Part shown: positions 34,896-44,710 of the stretch, in pieces
Layout of the letters: each line of letters begins with the position of its first letter
Numbering within the stretch: position 1 is the first letter of the stretch
Origin: Clostridiales bacterium
GTDB taxonomy: Bacteria; Bacillota; Clostridia; Lachnospirales; Lachnospiraceae
Direction: 5' to 3'
Length of the DNA stretch: 49,742 nt
NCBI GenBank assembly: GCA_020859995.1
Contig: JAJBVE010000018.1
Location: forward strand, 1-49,742
Translations under genes and position numbers: made by a program
The notes under the pieces: generated by a model
Databases searched by the model: none
Seen by the model: only the letters and a program-made list of their open reading frames with translations
Told to the model about the DNA's origin: nothing

Positions 34896-34930
34896 AGGTT
34901 TCCCACTATCCGTGCGGGAAATCTTTTTCG
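34896..34930 (+). terminator. Terminator after the LoaP-like gene
   Basis: AGGTTTCCC pairs with GGGAAATCT (one G-U), with an inner CAC/GTG pairing in the loop, followed by TTTTTCGTTTTT. Confidence 0.8.
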
Positions 34931-35013
34931 TTTTTACTTGATTTATTTCGAGACAGTCTGTAAGATACATGAGGCGGTGAAAATCAGGCGGCTGCCGGCA
35001 AGGAGGATACTGG

Positions 35014-36150
35014 ATGTACAAAATAATAAAAAGAGATCATCTCGCGAAACGCGCGGTATTTGAGACAGTGCATGGAACGGTGCAGACACCGGTGTTTATG
35101 AATGTTGGGACGGTCGCGGCGATTAAAGGCGCGGTGGCGACAACGGATCTGTATGAGATTGGCACGCAGATTGAATTGTCAAACACCTACCATCTACATG
35201 TGCGCCCGGGGGATGAAGTGGTAAAAAAGATGGGCGGTCTTCATAAATTTATGAACTGGGAGCGGCCGATTCTCACGGATTCCGGCGGATTTCAGGTCTT
35301 TTCACTCGCAAGTATGCGGAAAATAAAGGAAGAGGGCGTGACATTCCAGTCGCATATTGATGGCCGCAGGATTTTTATGGGACCGGAGCAAAGCATGCAA
35401 ATTCAATCCAATCTGGGATCTACGGTAGCAATGGCTTTTGATGAATGCCCGTCCAGCGTGGCGGACCGCCGCTATGTGCAGGCCTCTGTGGACCGCACGG
35501 CGCGCTGGCTGATACGCTGCAAAGATGAGATGGCCCGGCTGAACGCGCTTCCGGATACCATCAACCCGCATCAGATGCTTTTTGGCATCAACCAGGGAGC
35601 GATTTATGAGGATATCCGCATTGAACATGCGAAACGAATCACGGAGCTCGATCTGGACGGCTATGCGGTAGGAGGCCTCGCAGTCGGGGAATCGCACGAG
35701 CAGATGTACCATATTCTGGACGAAGTGGTACCTTATTTGCCATCAGATAAGCCGACCTATCTGATGGGAGTGGGGACTCCGATCAACATCCTGGAAGGTG
35801 TCGCGCGCGGCGTTGACTTTTTTGACTGCGTCTATCCGAGCAGGAACGGCCGCCATGGCCATGTGTATACGAATCATGGCAAGCTCAATCTGTTTAACGC
35901 GAAATATGAGATGGACGGCTCGCCCATCGAGGAAGGATGTGGCTGCCCGGCCTGCCGTCATTACAGCCGCGCATACATCCGTCACCTGCTGAAGGCGAAG
36001 GAAATGCTGGGCATGCGGCTTTGTGTGCTGCACAACCTTTATTTTTACAATCATCTGATGGAGGAAATCCGCGAAGCGATTGAGCAGGAACGGTATGAGG
36101 CGTTTAAAAAAGAAAAAATAGAATGCTATATGCAGGGCGAGGAAGCGTGA
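35014..36150 (+). CDS. tgt: tRNA-guanine transglycosylase
   Basis: Exchanges G34 for the queuosine precursor preQ1 in tRNAs with GUN anticodons. The active-site DSGGFQVFS, FDECP and CVYPSRNGRHG are present; the zinc ligands are C309, C311 and C314 (CGCPACRH). Length 378 aa is normal. AGGAGGAT precedes ATG 35014. The tgt-yajC order is common in bacteria. Confidence 0.96.
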   Translation: MYKIIKRDHLAKRAVFETVHGTVQTPVFMNVGTVAAIKGAVATTDLYEIGTQIELSNTYHLHVRPGDEVVKKMGGLHKFMNWERPILTDSGGFQVFSLASMRKIKEEGVTFQSHIDGRRIFMGPEQSMQIQSNLGSTVAMAFDECPSSVADRRYVQASVDRTARWLIRCKDEMARLNALPDTINPHQMLFGINQGAIYEDIRIEHAKRITELDLDGYAVGGLAVGESHEQMYHILDEVVPYLPSDKPTYLMGVGTPINILEGVARGVDFFDCVYPSRNGRHGHVYTNHGKLNLFNAKYEMDGSPIEEGCGCPACRHYSRAYIRHLLKAKEMLGMRLCVLHNLYFYNHLMEEIREAIEQERYEAFKKEKIECYMQGEEA

Positions 36151-36256
36151 GAAAAGCAGAAAGCTACGCGCAGGTAAAGAATGCGCTGATTTGCCTTTCA
36201 TGATGCCTGAAAATTTAATTTCCATGTAAACTTGGCGCAAAAACTCAAAAAAACAC

Positions 36257-36285
36257 TTGATTCACCGGGAAGGATTGTGTATTAT
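36257..36285 (+). promoter_or_regulatory. yajC promoter
   Basis: TTGATT (36257-36262), 17 bp, TATTAT (36280-36285), about 120 bp before the yajC start. Confidence 0.55.
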
Positions 36286-36406
36286 GGTAGGAGTGTGATC
36301 ATCGGTCGCCGCAATTCGGATTCCTTCTTCGAGGATGCCGTTCGGAGGTATCCGTGAGTGCGGCTGGATGATATACAAAGATAGAGAAAAGCAGGAGGCA
36401 CAGTAC

Positions 36407-36727
36407 ATGTTGAATTTATTGACAGACTCATCTTCGACGTCGACCGGGAGCAGTATGATCGTACTGGTCATTTATATCGTGATTATCGGTGTGGCCATGT
36501 ATTTTTTCGCGGTTCGTCCGCAGAAAAAAGAGCAGAAGCGGATGCAGGCGCTGATTAATTCCGTGGAGGTTGGAGACACAGTTCTCACAACGAGCGGATT
36601 CTACGGAGTGGTGATTGACCTCACGGATGAAGATTGTATCGTAGAGTTCGGCAATAATAAAAATTGCAGAATTCCGATGAAAAAGACGGCGATCTCGGAG
36701 GTAGAGAAAGCCGGGGAGGAATCCTGA
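36407..36727 (+). CDS. yajC: Sec translocon accessory subunit YajC
   Basis: A 106-aa single-pass membrane protein that associates with SecDF. One hydrophobic helix (MIVLVIYIVIIGVAMYFF) is followed by the diagnostic RPQKKEQKRMQ and a small cytoplasmic domain (VGDTVLTTSGFYGVV). ATG 36407 has GCAGGAGG 8 bp upstream, which rules out the longer frame from 36335. Confidence 0.94.
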   Translation: MLNLLTDSSSTSTGSSMIVLVIYIVIIGVAMYFFAVRPQKKEQKRMQALINSVEVGDTVLTTSGFYGVVIDLTDEDCIVEFGNNKNCRIPMKKTAISEVEKAGEES

Positions 36728-37060
36728 GACGTCCGGCGTGATGGTAAACAACTGTTGATTACCGCAAAATGTCCGGCGAGAGCGCGGCTTTCCGAATTTC
36801 GGTCAGAAATCGTTTCGCGAAGCAAGATTATAAACGCTGTGCGTCAGAACAGGCTGCATGGCGTTTTTATCATTAAAATATCCGTAACTGTTCGATTGGC
36901 GGCAGATGAAACTGTATGATACAGTTTTCAGAGCAATACTTTTCGGTTGCACAAAAGTCGGATAAATGGCAGTGGGTGATGCTGCTTTTCTGCCTGATTA
37001 CAGAGAACACAGAGAAAACCTACAGATGATAATGAGAAAACATACAGGAGGACAGGTAAT
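36728..37060 (+). other. Gene-free leader region before leuB
   Basis: 333 bp without a gene. It holds the yajC terminator (36832-36868) and a hairpin GAAACTGTA/TACAGTTTTC (36907-36929). I looked for T-box features, which would suit a leucine gene, and found neither the GGTGG core nor an antiterminator. Confidence 0.5.
36832..36868 (+). terminator. Terminator after yajC
   Basis: AAACGC and GCGTTT form the base of a hairpin with an inner TGC/GCA pairing, followed by TT. Confidence 0.55.
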
Positions 37061-38143
37061 ATGGCTTACAAAATTGCGGTCATACCGGGCGACGGGATTG
37101 GCCCGGAGATTGTGCGGCAGGCACAGCGTGTGCTGGATGCGGCGGCTAAAAAATATGGATTTGAGCTGGAGTACACCAGCCTTTTGATGGGCGGCGCGTC
37201 CATTGACGCGAACGGTGTACCACTGACGGATGAGACGATTGCGATTGCGAAGGCCAGCGACGCGGTGCTGATGGGCTCCATCGGCGGCGATGCGAAGACC
37301 TCTCCCTGGTACCAGCTTCCTCCGAATCTTCGCCCGGAGGCAGGACTTTTAGGAATCCGCAAAGCATTGAATTTATTTGCCAACCTTCGTCCGGCCTATC
37401 TGTATAAGGAACTGAAGGCAGCCTGCCCGCTTTCTGATGAAGTGATTGGTGATGGCTTTGACATGGTGATCGTACGCGAACTGACCGGCGGCCTGTATTT
37501 TGGCGAACGCCACACGGAAGTGCAGGATGGGCTGAGGACAGCGACCGACACACTTGTATATAATGAAAATGAGATCCGCAGGATTGCGATTAAGGCATTT
37601 GAAACTGCACGCAAGCGCCGGAAGCAGGTGTGCAGCGTAGACAAGGCAAACGTGCTGGATTCCTCCAGACTTTGGAGAACGGTGGTGGAAGAGGTCGCAA
37701 AGGATTATCCGGATGTCGCACTTTCCCATATGCTGGTGGACAACTGCGCGATGCAGCTGGTGAAGGACCCGGCGCAGTTTGACGTAATCCTTACGGAGAA
37801 TATGTTCGGGGATATCCTCTCTGATGAGGCGAGCATGGTGACCGGCTCCATCGGAATGCTTTCCTCCGCTTCTCTGAATGAGACAAAGCTTGGACTTTAT
37901 GAGCCGAGCCACGGCTCTGCTCCGGATATTGCGGGTCAGGGCATTGCCAACCCGATCGCGACAATCCTTTCCGCAGCGATGCTTCTTCGCTACTCGCTGG
38001 ATCAGGACGAGGCAGCGGATGCGATTGAGAACGCAGTGAAGCAGGTGCTGAGCGAGGGATATCGTACTGTGGATATCATGAGTGAAGGCTGTACAAAAGT
38101 CGGCACGGAGAAGATGGGTGAGCTGATCGCAGAACGTGTGTGA
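37061..38143 (+). CDS. leuB: 3-isopropylmalate dehydrogenase
   Basis: Oxidative decarboxylation of 3-isopropylmalate in leucine synthesis, NAD-dependent. [14 protein letters not shown] opens the protein; the active site has [26 protein letters not shown] and [13 protein letters not shown]. Its length of 360 aa is normal. AGGAGGA precedes ATG 37061. leuA, leuC and leuD are not in the window; ilvD and ilvB follow, so this is a branched-chain amino-acid cluster. Confidence 0.95.
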   Translation: MAYKIAVIPGDGIGPEIVRQAQRVLDAAAKKYGFELEYTSLLMGGASIDANGVPLTDETIAIAKASDAVLMGSIGGDAKTSPWYQLPPNLRPEAGLLGIRKALNLFANLRPAYLYKELKAACPLSDEVIGDGFDMVIVRELTGGLYFGERHTEVQDGLRTATDTLVYNENEIRRIAIKAFETARKRRKQVCSVDKANVLDSSRLWRTVVEEVAKDYPDVALSHMLVDNCAMQLVKDPAQFDVILTENMFGDILSDEASMVTGSIGMLSSASLNETKLGLYEPSHGSAPDIAGQGIANPIATILSAAMLLRYSLDQDEAADAIENAVKQVLSEGYRTVDIMSEGCTKVGTEKMGELIAERV

Positions 38144-38177
38144 GATCCAAAGCATCCAAAGGCGGACAGGAGGAGTT

Positions 38178-38423
38178 ATGATAAACAGCGAGGACGCGAA
38201 TAAACTGGAGAAGAAACTCAGGAAGGTGAAGATAGTTCTGGATTTTATTTTTCTGCTCCTGATGATTTTCCTGCTCGACCTATTTGCAAACCTGTGGTCA
38301 ATGAATAAATTATGGATGCAGCTGATCTTTGTAGCAATTTTTTCCATTATCTGGAGCAAGGGAGCCGAACTTATTCTGTCTGCCATACAGAACAGAATTG
38401 TGAATAAGACTGAAAATGAATGA
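38178..38423 (+). CDS. Small two-helix membrane protein, unknown
   Basis: An 81-aa protein with a charged N-terminus (EDANKLEKKLRKVK) and two hydrophobic helices (IFLLLMIFLLDLF; LIFVAIFSIIW). AGGAGGAG lies directly before ATG 38178 and the gap from leuB is 34 bp, so it is probably co-expressed. I do not recognise its family. Confidence 0.7.
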   Translation: MINSEDANKLEKKLRKVKIVLDFIFLLLMIFLLDLFANLWSMNKLWMQLIFVAIFSIIWSKGAELILSAIQNRIVNKTENE

Positions 38424-38488
38424 AGTACACAGGCGAGCAGAACCCTTATGACAGACCGCTCGTCTGGCGCATAGTAAAGCGACTAAAG

Positions 38489-38514
38489 TCGTTTGCTATT
38501 ATATCGTTTGCTAT
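38489..38514 (+). repeat. Direct repeat upstream of ilvD
   Basis: TCGTTTGCTAT occurs at 38489-38499 and 38504-38514. Just before it AAGCGACT/AGTCGTTT (38477-38494) can form a short hairpin. Function unknown. Confidence 0.6.
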
Positions 38515-38613
38515 ACCTTTATTATGAAGGCCTGGCTGTAAGCGTACCTGTTTTAAAATACTGCAGCCATATGAATTGCCGTATGAATGATACGAGAGAG
38601 GAGATTTGTAAAA

Positions 38614-40287
38614 ATGAGAAGTGACGCGGTAAAAAAAGGCGTACAGCAGGCGCCGCACCGCTCCCTGTTCCACGCGCTGGGACTGTCGGAGGAGGAGATG
38701 AAGCGGCCGCTGGTTGGCATCGTGAATTCGTATAATGAAGTGGTTCCAGGGCATATGAATCTGGATAAGATCACCGAGGCGGTAAAGCTTGGCGTTTCCC
38801 TGGCGGGCGGCGTGCCGAGAGAGTTCCCAGCGATCGCGGTCTGTGACGGTATCGCGATGGGGCATGTCGGCATGAAGTATTCGCTGGTGACACGTGACCT
38901 GATCGCGGATTCCACCGAGTGCATGGCAATGGCGCACCAGTTTGACGCGCTGGTCATGATTCCGAACTGCGATAAGAACGTGCCGGGACTTCTGATGGCG
39001 GCGGCGCGCCTGAATATCCCAACGATTTTTGTCAGCGGCGGTCCGATGATGGCAGGACACCACAGAGGGCGCAAGCGCAGCCTTTCCAGTATGTTTGAGG
39101 CGGTCGGGGAGCACGCAGCAGGGACGATGACGGACGAGGAACTGAGCGAGTTTGAGCAGAATGCCTGCCCGACCTGCGGTTCCTGTTCCGGTATGTATAC
39201 GGCCAACAGCATGAACTGCCTGACAGAGGTGCTCGGCATGGGCCTGAAGGGGAACGGCACCATTCCGGCTGTCTATTCAGACCGTATTATTCTGGCGAAG
39301 CAGGCCGGTATGCAGGTCATGGAGCTGCTGAAAAAGAATATCCGTCCGCGCGATATCATGACCGAGAAAGCCTTTATGAACGCGCTGACCGTGGACATGG
39401 CGCTTGGCTGCTCAACCAACAGCATGCTGCATCTGCCGGCGATCGCTCATGAGGCCGGTGTAGAGCTTGACGTAGACATTGCGAACGCGATCAGCGCGCG
39501 CACACCGAACATCTGCCATCTGGCTCCGGCGGGTCCGACCTATATGGAGGATCTGAATGAGGCCGGCGGTGTTTACGCAGTGATGAACGAGCTGACAAAG
39601 AAAAATCTGCTGAATCTGGACTGCATGACCGTGACCGGGAAAACGGTTGGCGAAAATATTAAGGACTGCGTGAACCTCAATCCGGAGGTGATCCGCCCGG
39701 TCGAGAATCCTTACAGTGAGAATGGCGGTCTCGCGGTGCTGAAGGGGAATCTGGCACCGGAGGGCAGCGTGGTGAAGCGTTCCGCAGTTGCTCCGGAGAT
39801 GATGGTGCATGAGGGACCGGCCCGCGTCTTTGACTGCGAGGAGGACGCGATTGCCGATATTCTCGGCGGAAAAATCAATCCTGGCGACGTGGTGGTCATC
39901 CGTTACGAGGGACCGAAGGGCGGCCCGGGCATGCGTGAGATGCTGAATCCGACCTCAGCGATTGCCGGTATGGGCTTAGGCTCTACGGTGGCCCTGATTA
40001 CAGACGGCCGTTTCAGCGGAGCCTCCAGAGGCGCGTCCATCGGACATGTCTGCCCGGAGGCGGCAGTCGGCGGGACAATCGCTCTGGTGGAAGAGGGCGA
40101 CATCATCAAGGTGAATATTCCGGAGTGTACTCTGACGCTGGATGTCAGCGACGAGGAACTCTCGAAGCGCCGCGCGGCATGGCAGCCGAGAGAGCCAAAG
40201 GTCAACACCGGTTACCTGAAACGCTATGCGGCTCTGGTGACCAGCGCCAGCAGAGGCGCGGTGCTGGAAGTACCGGGGAATTCCTGA
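38614..40287 (+). CDS. ilvD: Dihydroxy-acid dehydratase
   Basis: Dehydrates dihydroxy acids to 2-keto acids in isoleucine and valine synthesis, using an Fe-S cluster. Cluster ligands C119 (NCDKNVPG) and C188/C191 within [15 protein letters not shown] are present; the substrate/Mg site includes [11 protein letters not shown] and the C-terminal [17 protein letters not shown]. Its length of 557 aa is normal. ATG 38614 follows GAGAGGAG, preferred over the in-frame start at 38587. Confidence 0.96.
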   Translation: MRSDAVKKGVQQAPHRSLFHALGLSEEEMKRPLVGIVNSYNEVVPGHMNLDKITEAVKLGVSLAGGVPREFPAIAVCDGIAMGHVGMKYSLVTRDLIADSTECMAMAHQFDALVMIPNCDKNVPGLLMAAARLNIPTIFVSGGPMMAGHHRGRKRSLSSMFEAVGEHAAGTMTDEELSEFEQNACPTCGSCSGMYTANSMNCLTEVLGMGLKGNGTIPAVYSDRIILAKQAGMQVMELLKKNIRPRDIMTEKAFMNALTVDMALGCSTNSMLHLPAIAHEAGVELDVDIANAISARTPNICHLAPAGPTYMEDLNEAGGVYAVMNELTKKNLLNLDCMTVTGKTVGENIKDCVNLNPEVIRPVENPYSENGGLAVLKGNLAPEGSVVKRSAVAPEMMVHEGPARVFDCEEDAIADILGGKINPGDVVVIRYEGPKGGPGMREMLNPTSAIAGMGLGSTVALITDGRFSGASRGASIGHVCPEAAVGGTIALVEEGDIIKVNIPECTLTLDVSDEELSKRRAAWQPREPKVNTGYLKRYAALVTSASRGAVLEVPGNS

Positions 40288-40488
40288 TTAGAGCATTCCC
40301 GATCTGTGGTATTCATTTTCCTGCGGGAGCCTCATTTTATGGCGGCAGAATGTATTTGGAGAAAAAGTCTGAAGCAGTAAAAGAGGAAAAATGATATAGA
40401 AGGCATAAATAAGAGATACAAAATAAAAGATATAAAATAAAAGAAATTTTAAGATATATAAAGACAGATACAGGAAGGAAAGATACGG

Positions 40489-42168
40489 ATGAAATTAAAT
40501 GGTTCCCAGATTGTGATTGAGTGTCTGAAAGAGCAGGGCGTGGATACGGTCTTCGGTTATCCGGGAGGCACGATTCTGAATGTTTACGACGAGCTGTACA
40601 AGCACAGCAGCGAGATCACACATATTCTGACATCACACGAGCAGGGCGCGTCCCACGCGGCGGACGGGTATGCCCGTTCCACGGGAAAGGTGGGTGTCTG
40701 CCTGGCAACTTCGGGTCCTGGCGCGACCAACCTTGTGACCGGTATCGCGACAGCGTATATGGATTCCATTCCGATTGTGGCGATTACGGCCAACGTGGCG
40801 GTTTCCTCACTCGGGAGAGATAGCTTTCAGGAGATTGACATTGCGGGCGTGACCATTCCGATTACCAAGCATAATTTTATTGTAAAGGATGTGACAAAGC
40901 TTGCGGATACCATCCGCTGGGCGTTCCAGATCGCACAGGAAGGCCGTCCAGGGCCGGTGCTGGTGGATATTCCCAAGGATGTGACTGCGGCGGTCACGGA
41001 TTTTGAACCGCAGGTACCGGAAAAGCCGGAGCGCAGCACCGAGTATATCCGTGAGGAGGACCTGGACGCTGCGGTGAAGCTGATCAACGAGTGCAAAAAG
41101 CCCTTTGTGTTTGTCGGCGGCGGCGCGGTGCGCTCAGACGCTGCGGACGAATTGAAAACTTTTGTGGAAAAGGTGCATGCCCCGGTGGCGGATTCTCTGA
41201 TGGGCAAGGGTGCGTTTGACGGCAGAGAGGATATGTACTGCGGCATGCTCGGCATGCACGGGACCAAGGCCGCAAACCTCGGCGTTTCCCAGTGCGATCT
41301 GCTGATCACGGTGGGCGCCCGTTTCAGCGACCGCGTGATCGGCAACGCTGCAACGTTTGCGAGAAATGCGAAGGTTCTGCAGATCGATGTGGATCCGGCA
41401 GAGATTAATAAAAACATTCAGGTAGATACCAGCATCATTGGCGATGTCCGGGAAGTGCTGAAGCGCCTGAACGCACGTATCGAGGACCACCGTCATGATG
41501 AGTGGGACGATTCTGTCAAGGAATTAAAAAAGAAATATCCGCTTAAATACAACGAGGAAGGCCTGACCGGACCTTTTGTGATAGAGGAGATCTACAGGCA
41601 GACGAAGGGAGACGCGATTATCGTAACTGATGTCGGCCAGCATCAGATGTGGACCGCGCAGTATTACAAGTTTTCCAAACCGCGCACACTTCTGACCTCC
41701 GGCGGCCTGGGGACAATGGGCTACGGCGTGGGAGCTGCAATTGGCGCGAAGGTTGCGAATCCGGACAAGACGGTGATCAACGTTGCGGGTGACGGCTGCT
41801 TCCGCATGAATATGAATGAGATTGCCACCGCGGCCCGCTACAATATTCCGATTATCGAGGTAGTCATCAACAACCACGTGCTGGGCATGGTCCGCCAGTG
41901 GCAGACCCTGTTTTATGACAAACGCTACTCGGCGACGATACTGAATGACAGCGTTGATTTCGTCAAACTGGCTGAGGCGATGGGCGCTGTCGGCATTCGG
42001 GTGACCAAAAAGGAAGAAGTAGGACCGGCACTGGAAAAAGCGATCGGTCTTGGCCGTCCGGTCGTGATCGACTGTCAGATCGACGCGGATGACAAGGTAT
42101 TCCCGATGGTATCGCCGGGGGCGGCCATCGATACGGCGTTTGATGCAGACGATCTTGCGAAAGCATGA
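40489..42168 (+). CDS. ilvB: Acetolactate synthase, catalytic subunit
   Basis: A TPP-dependent enzyme forming acetolactate or acetohydroxybutyrate. The TPP-activating Glu is in SHEQGASHAADGYAR; the TPP/Mg motif is GDGCFRMNMNEIATAARYNIPIIEVVINN, as separate motifs. 559 aa. No regulatory subunit gene (ilvN) is next to it; serC follows after 44 bp. The 200-bp gap from ilvD is AT-rich, with tandem AGATAYAAAATAAA-like units near 40410-40450. GGAAGGAAAG precedes the start. Confidence 0.95.
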   Translation: MKLNGSQIVIECLKEQGVDTVFGYPGGTILNVYDELYKHSSEITHILTSHEQGASHAADGYARSTGKVGVCLATSGPGATNLVTGIATAYMDSIPIVAITANVAVSSLGRDSFQEIDIAGVTIPITKHNFIVKDVTKLADTIRWAFQIAQEGRPGPVLVDIPKDVTAAVTDFEPQVPEKPERSTEYIREEDLDAAVKLINECKKPFVFVGGGAVRSDAADELKTFVEKVHAPVADSLMGKGAFDGREDMYCGMLGMHGTKAANLGVSQCDLLITVGARFSDRVIGNAATFARNAKVLQIDVDPAEINKNIQVDTSIIGDVREVLKRLNARIEDHRHDEWDDSVKELKKKYPLKYNEEGLTGPFVIEEIYRQTKGDAIIVTDVGQHQMWTAQYYKFSKPRTLLTSGGLGTMGYGVGAAIGAKVANPDKTVINVAGDGCFRMNMNEIATAARYNIPIIEVVINNHVLGMVRQWQTLFYDKRYSATILNDSVDFVKLAEAMGAVGIRVTKKEEVGPALEKAIGLGRPVVIDCQIDADDKVFPMVSPGAAIDTAFDADDLAKA

Positions 42169-42212
42169 TGGAAAAATAAATAGCAGCATCGTAATGAGGA
42201 GGAAATGAAAAA

Positions 42213-43298
42213 ATGAGCAGAGTGTATAACTTTTCGGCTGGTCCGGCGGTTCTGCCGGAGGAGGTTCTGCAGAAGGTGCAGAGCGAAATGATGGATTTTA
42301 ACGGCAGCGGCATGTCTGTGATGGAGATGAGCCACCGCTCCAAGGTGTTTGACAACATCATCCAGGAGGCAGAGCAGGATCTGCGCGACCTGATGGGGAT
42401 TCCGGATAATTATAAGGTTCTTTTCATGCAGGGCGGAGCGAGCCTGCAGTTTGCGATGATTCCGATGAACCTGATGAAGAATCGGGTGGCGGATTATGTA
42501 ATCACAGGGCAGTGGGCAAAGAAGGCCTGGCAGGAAGCGCAGAAATACGGCACGGCAAACGCGGTGGCGTCCAGCGCGGACAAGACTTTTTCGTACATCC
42601 CGGATTGCAGCGATCTGCCGATCGACGACAATGCGGACTATGTATACATCTGCGAAAACAATACCATTTATGGCACGAAGTACAAAAAGCTTCCGAATAC
42701 CAAGGGAAAGCTTCTGGTATCGGACGTATCCTCCTGCTTCCTCTCAGAGCCGGTGAATGTGAGTGATTACGGCATCATTTATGGCGGTGTGCAGAAAAAT
42801 ATCGGACCGGCCGGCATGGTGATTTCCATTGTGCGCGAGGATCTGATCACGGACGATGTGATGGAGTTCACGCCGACCATGATGAAGTTTAAGACTCACG
42901 CGGATGCCGGTTCCCTCTACAACACGCCGAACTGCTGGTGCATCTATGTGTGCGGCCAGGTTTTCAAGTGGCTGAAAGCGATGGGCGGTCTTTCTGTAAT
43001 GAAGGAGCGCAACGAAAAGAAGGCTGCGGTACTCTATGATTATCTGGACAGCAGCAAATTATTCCACGGTACGGTGGTAAAGGAAGATCGTTCGCTGATG
43101 AATGTTCCGTTTGTGACCGGCGACAAGGACCTGGACGCGAAATTCGTCAAAGAGGCTGATGCGGCTGGATTTGTGAACCTCAAAGGACACCGCACAGTCG
43201 GCGGTATGCGCGCCAGCATTTACAATGCGATGCCGCAGGAAGGCGTCGAGAAGCTGGTGGAATTTATGAAGGCATTTGAGGAGAGGGAATTGCAGTGA
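42213..43298 (+). CDS. serC: Phosphoserine aminotransferase
   Basis: A PLP enzyme converting 3-phosphohydroxypyruvate to phosphoserine. It starts RVYNFSAGPAVLPEEVL, has GGASLQF and the Schiff-base lysine K195 in GGVQKNIGPAGM. 361 aa is the usual length. GAGGAGGAAA precedes the start. serA follows after 91 bp. Confidence 0.96.
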   Translation: MSRVYNFSAGPAVLPEEVLQKVQSEMMDFNGSGMSVMEMSHRSKVFDNIIQEAEQDLRDLMGIPDNYKVLFMQGGASLQFAMIPMNLMKNRVADYVITGQWAKKAWQEAQKYGTANAVASSADKTFSYIPDCSDLPIDDNADYVYICENNTIYGTKYKKLPNTKGKLLVSDVSSCFLSEPVNVSDYGIIYGGVQKNIGPAGMVISIVREDLITDDVMEFTPTMMKFKTHADAGSLYNTPNCWCIYVCGQVFKWLKAMGGLSVMKERNEKKAAVLYDYLDSSKLFHGTVVKEDRSLMNVPFVTGDKDLDAKFVKEADAAGFVNLKGHRTVGGMRASIYNAMPQEGVEKLVEFMKAFEERELQ

Positions 43299-43389
43299 TT
43301 CACAGCGGTGTGGCAAAAACCGATGCGGAAGGCTTGTACAGGCAGGTTTTTCCACGGAACGTGAGCAGTCAGAAAGAGGATAGCAGGAA

Positions 43390-44568
43390 ATGTTTCAATA
43401 TAAATGTTTGAACCCGATAGCGACAGCCGGATTGAATCAGCTGTCCGGGCAGTATGTGCAGGTGGAAGGCCTCGAGGATGCGGACGCGGTGCTGGTGCGC
43501 AGCGCCGATATGCACAGCCTGGAGCTGCCGGATACGCTGCAGGCGGTTGCCCGCGCGGGAGCAGGAGTCAACAATATTCCGCTGGATCTGTGCGCGGAAA
43601 AGGGAATTGTCGTATTTAATACGCCAGGCGCGAACGCGAACGGCGTGAAGGAGCTGGTGATCGCGGGCATGCTTCTGGCGGCGCGCGATATCGTCGGCGG
43701 TGTAAACTGGGTGGACAGCCAGGCAGAGAATCCGGATGTGCAGAAGCAGGCGGAAAAGGAGAAAAAACGTTTTGCCGGCAGCGAGCTGCGCGGTAAGAAG
43801 CTGGGCATCATCGGCTTGGGCGCGATCGGTGTACAGGTGGCGAACGCGGCGACTCACCTGTGCATGGAGGTCTATGGTTATGATCCGTATATTTCGGTAG
43901 ATGCCGCCTGGAATCTTTCCAGGAGCATTCATCATATCACCGATGTGGAGCAGATTTACGCGCAGTGTGATTACATCACAATCCATGTGCCGCTGATGGA
44001 CTCCACGCGGGGTTTGATCGATCAGGCGGCGATCGCGAAGATGAAGCCGAATGCGGTGATCCTCAATTTCGCCCGGGATCTGCTGGTGGATGAAAAGGCA
44101 GTCATCACCGCACTGGAGGAGGGCCATATCCACCGCTATGTCTCCGATTTTCCGAATCCGGTGACAGCGGGCAAAAAGGGTGTAATTACAACCCCGCACC
44201 TGGGTGCGTCCACCGCGGAGGCAGAGGAAAACTGCGCGGTTATGGCGGTGACGGAGCTGCGCAATTTCCTGGAAAATGGAAATATCCGCAATTCCGTGAA
44301 TTATCCGAACTGCGATATGGGCGTCTGCAGCCATGTGGCCCGTGTGGCGATTTATCACCGGAACGTTCCGAAGATGATCAGTCGCTTTACCGAGGTGCTT
44401 GGCGACATGAACATCCAGAATATGAGCAACACCAGCCGCGGCAATTATGCTTACACGCTGGTGGATCTGGATGCAGCGGTTTCAGAGGAAATCGTTGCAG
44501 GGCTGAAGGCAGTGGATGATGTGATCAAGGTTCGCGTTGTGAAAAACGGAGATGGCAATTTGGCCTGA
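43390..44568 (+). CDS. serA: D-3-phosphoglycerate dehydrogenase with ACT domain
   Basis: First step of serine synthesis. The NAD-binding loop is GIIGLGAIGVQVAN; catalytic Arg is in NFARDLLVDE and His in TPHLGASTAEAEENC. The region normally reading DVFExEP is SDFPNP, as in related clostridial enzymes. The last 75 residues are an ACT domain (VLGDMNIQNMSN), probably for serine feedback. 392 aa. Confidence 0.95.
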   Translation: MFQYKCLNPIATAGLNQLSGQYVQVEGLEDADAVLVRSADMHSLELPDTLQAVARAGAGVNNIPLDLCAEKGIVVFNTPGANANGVKELVIAGMLLAARDIVGGVNWVDSQAENPDVQKQAEKEKKRFAGSELRGKKLGIIGLGAIGVQVANAATHLCMEVYGYDPYISVDAAWNLSRSIHHITDVEQIYAQCDYITIHVPLMDSTRGLIDQAAIAKMKPNAVILNFARDLLVDEKAVITALEEGHIHRYVSDFPNPVTAGKKGVITTPHLGASTAEAEENCAVMAVTELRNFLENGNIRNSVNYPNCDMGVCSHVARVAIYHRNVPKMISRFTEVLGDMNIQNMSNTSRGNYAYTLVDLDAAVSEEIVAGLKAVDDVIKVRVVKNGDGNLA

Positions 44569-44589
44569 TCGGTGTCCTGGATTGCTGAA

Positions 44590-44634
44590 AAAACAGATAA
44601 TCACTAATCAAATAATTACGAAAACAGATAATCA
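44590..44634 (+). repeat. Direct repeat AAAACAGATAATCA between serA and DUF1015 gene
   Basis: The 14-mer occurs at 44590-44603 and 44621-44634 in an AT-rich gap. Role unknown. Confidence 0.6.
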
Positions 44635-44710
44635 TAAATAGCAGAACATTACAAAACTGACAGACACAAAAGCAGAACGACTGGTGTCGTTTGCAAATAT
44701 GGAGATTTTT

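Noticed and set aside
36728-37060. T-box or other leader riboswitch before leuB
   Set aside because: No specifier stem, GGTGG core or antiterminator is visible; only a short hairpin and the yajC terminator.
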